From contig CBDUQI010000046.1 of NCBI GenBank assembly GCA_965369325.1, positions 1 to 32,359 on the forward strand: DNA of 32,359 nucleotides, in the 5' to 3' direction. Below, piece by piece: positions 31,044 to 32,359 of the stretch. This DNA is from CBDUQI01 sp965369325 (lineage in GTDB: Bacteria > Pseudomonadota > Gammaproteobacteria > Steroidobacterales > JBCBZW01). The notes below the pieces were generated by a model. It did no database searches. It was not told where the DNA came from and was given only the letters and a program-made list of their open reading frames with translations. The number at the start of each line of letters is the position of its first letter. Positions within the stretch are counted from its first letter, which is position 1. A program made the translations under genes and the position numbers.

Positions 31044-32359
31044 CTACCGACACGCGAGCTCGCGGTCGCGGACTGACGCGTCAAGCATGCCCTTAACTCT
31101 CACATCTGTTGGGTCGACAGCCAGAGCATCTTCAAAGGCCTCGTTAGCGGCGGCGAATCGCGCGCACTCTTCTCCCTCATCACCCGCATCGCGCGCAAGT
31201 AAGGCGAGCTTTGCATTGCTGATCGCTACATCAACTTTGTAGCCCAGATTACTGGGATCGCGCCCGGCGAGGTCTCGAGCGATGGTCAGGCCCTCGTTGT
31301 AGGCCGCCAGCGCCTGCTCGACTTGGCCTTGCCTCAACAGTACGTTCGCGAGTTTGGTAAGGCTGACGAAGACGTCGCGCTGGTAGCCCAGATTGTTGGG
31401 CTCGCGCCCGGCCAGATCCCGAGCGGTGGTCAGGCCCTCGTTGTAGGCCGCCAGCGCCTCCTTGACTTCGCCTTGCCGCAACAATACGTCCGCGATGCGC
31501 CCCAGGCTGACGGAGGCGTCGCGCTGGTAGCGCAAATTGTTGGGATCGCGCACGGCCAGGTCCCGCCTTAGGGTCAGGCTCTCGTTGTAGGCCGCCAGCG
31601 CCTCCTCGACTTCGCCTTGCTGCCGCAACAATACGTCCGCGATGAGATCCAGGCTGACGGAGAGGGCGCGCTGGTAGCGCAAATTGTTGGGATCGCGCCC
31701 GGCCAGGTCCCGCCTTAGGGTCAGCCCCTCGTTGTAGGCCGCCAGCGCCTCCTCGACTTCGCCTTGCCGCAACAAAACGTCCGCGATGCGATCCAGGCTG
31801 ACAGAGACGTCGAACTGGTAGCCCAGATTATTGGGATCGCGCCCGGCCAGGTCCCGAGCGGTGGTCAGAGCCTCGTTGTAGGCCGCCAGCGCCTCCTCAA
31901 CTTCGCCTTGCCGCAACAAAACGTCCGCGATGCGATCCAGGCTGACAGAGACGTCGCGCTGGTAGCCCAGATTATTGGGATCGCGCCCGGCCAGGTCACG
32001 CCTTAGGGTCAGGCCCTCGTTGTAGGCCGCCAGCGCTTCCGAGACTTGGCCTTGCCGCAACAAAACGTCCGCGATGCGATCCAGGCTGACGGAGGCGTCG
32101 CGCTGGTAACCCAAATTGTTGGGATCGCGCCCGGCCAAGTCCCGAGCGGTGGTCAGGACCTCGTTGTAGGCCGCCAGCGCTTCCGAGACTTGGCCTTGCC
32201 GCAACAAAACGTCCGCGACTTTATTGAGGCTGACGGAGACGTCGCGCTGGTAACGCAGATTGTAGGGATCGCGCCCAGTCAGGTCCCGAGCGGTGGTCAG
32301 GCCTTCGTTGTAGGCCGCCAGCGCCTCCTTGACTTCGCCTTGCCGCAACAATACGTCCG
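31044..32359 (-). CDS. Tetratricopeptide-repeat protein, C-terminal part (partial at the right edge)
   Basis: The frame stays open to position 32359, so the start is beyond the window; about 438 residues are visible. Eight consecutive units of 48 residues follow one pattern: LLRQGEVEEALAAYNEGLT, then RRDLAGRDPNNLGYQRDVSV, then SLDRIADV. One unit has an extra glutamine (LLRQQGEVEE). These are extended TPR units of the kind found in large bacterial proteins with kinase, caspase-like or NTPase N-terminal domains. After the last unit a diverged tail (LLARDAGDEGEECARF and AVDPTDVRVKGMLDASVRDR) ends the protein. The repeats form a superhelix for protein binding. The N-terminal domain that would reveal the role is not visible. 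Nothing suggests export in the part seen. Confidence 0.85.
   Translation of the reverse strand, partial: DVLLRQGEVKEALAAYNEGLTTARDLTGRDPYNLRYQRDVSVSLNKVADVLLRQGQVSEALAAYNEVLTTARDLAGRDPNNLGYQRDASVSLDRIADVLLRQGQVSEALAAYNEGLTLRRDLAGRDPNNLGYQRDVSVSLDRIADVLLRQGEVEEALAAYNEALTTARDLAGRDPNNLGYQFDVSVSLDRIADVLLRQGEVEEALAAYNEGLTLRRDLAGRDPNNLRYQRALSVSLDLIADVLLRQQGEVEEALAAYNESLTLRRDLAVRDPNNLRYQRDASVSLGRIADVLLRQGEVKEALAAYNEGLTTARDLAGREPNNLGYQRDVFVSLTKLANVLLRQGQVEQALAAYNEGLTIARDLAGRDPSNLGYKVDVAISNAKLALLARDAGDEGEECARFAAANEAFEDALAVDPTDVRVKGMLDASVRDRELACR
31215..32359 (-). repeat. Tandem 144-base coding repeat (TPR units)
   Basis: The 144-base period can be followed directly: ACGTCCGCGATGCGATCCAG recurs at about 31777, 31921 and 32065. 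Neighbouring units are nearly identical at the DNA level, including third codon positions, which points to recent unequal crossing-over or gene conversion. One unit is 147 bases (one added codon). The array starts next to the diverged tail and continues past the window edge. Confidence 0.9.

Noticed and set aside
31215..32359. Tandem repeats considered as a CRISPR or satellite array
   Set aside because: The 144-base units are contiguous, in frame and code for TPR motifs; there are no spacers.

Overview
The window is GC-rich bacterial chromosome. Its gene content fits a gammaproteobacterium: guaB-guaA-tadA, mltF and purL lie near one another in an order I recall from Pseudomonas, and there are a fused full-length PurL of 1306 residues, an ArfB rescue factor and a DUF1820 protein. 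I cannot name a genus. No phage, plasmid, IS or CRISPR signature is visible.

Left part (1-10389): a surface-polysaccharide or exopolysaccharide region. It holds the C-terminal end of a putative collagen-binding-domain glycosidase, then a tight plus-strand run of hexapeptide acyltransferase, alpha/beta hydrolase, UPF0104/LPG-synthase-type membrane protein and AlgI-like MBOAT acetyltransferase. A convergent minus-strand run follows: an unrecognised HxHxH protein, an AsnB-type amidotransferase and a secreted SGNH esterase. A divergent family 4 glycosyltransferase ends the region. Together these look like a set for assembling, moving and O-acylating a glycan.

Middle part (10412-26883): housekeeping genes interrupted by accessory ones. 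On the minus strand are purL, a DUF1820 gene, a PP2C phosphatase and a second family 4 glycosyltransferase. On the plus strand follow arfB, tRNA-Ser(CGA), a membrane diguanylate cyclase and mltF. Next comes a translationally coupled pair of secreted proteins, the second a metzincin-type metalloprotease. On the minus strand lie tadA, guaA and guaB.

Right part (26884-32359): a 594-base non-coding gap, a PaaI-type thioesterase, a DUF3179 exported protein, an ExeA-like AAA ATPase behind a leader with spaced direct repeats, and the 3' part of a gene made of near-identical 144-base TPR units that runs off the window.

The most striking signal is a 91-residue C-terminal module (thrombospondin type 3 loops, a dockerin-like EF-hand pair and a PGPSG end). 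It is shared without gaps by two secreted enzymes encoded about 17 kb apart: the SGNH esterase in the polysaccharide region and the metzincin between mltF and tadA. This suggests a common export, folding or surface-retention route for different secreted hydrolases.
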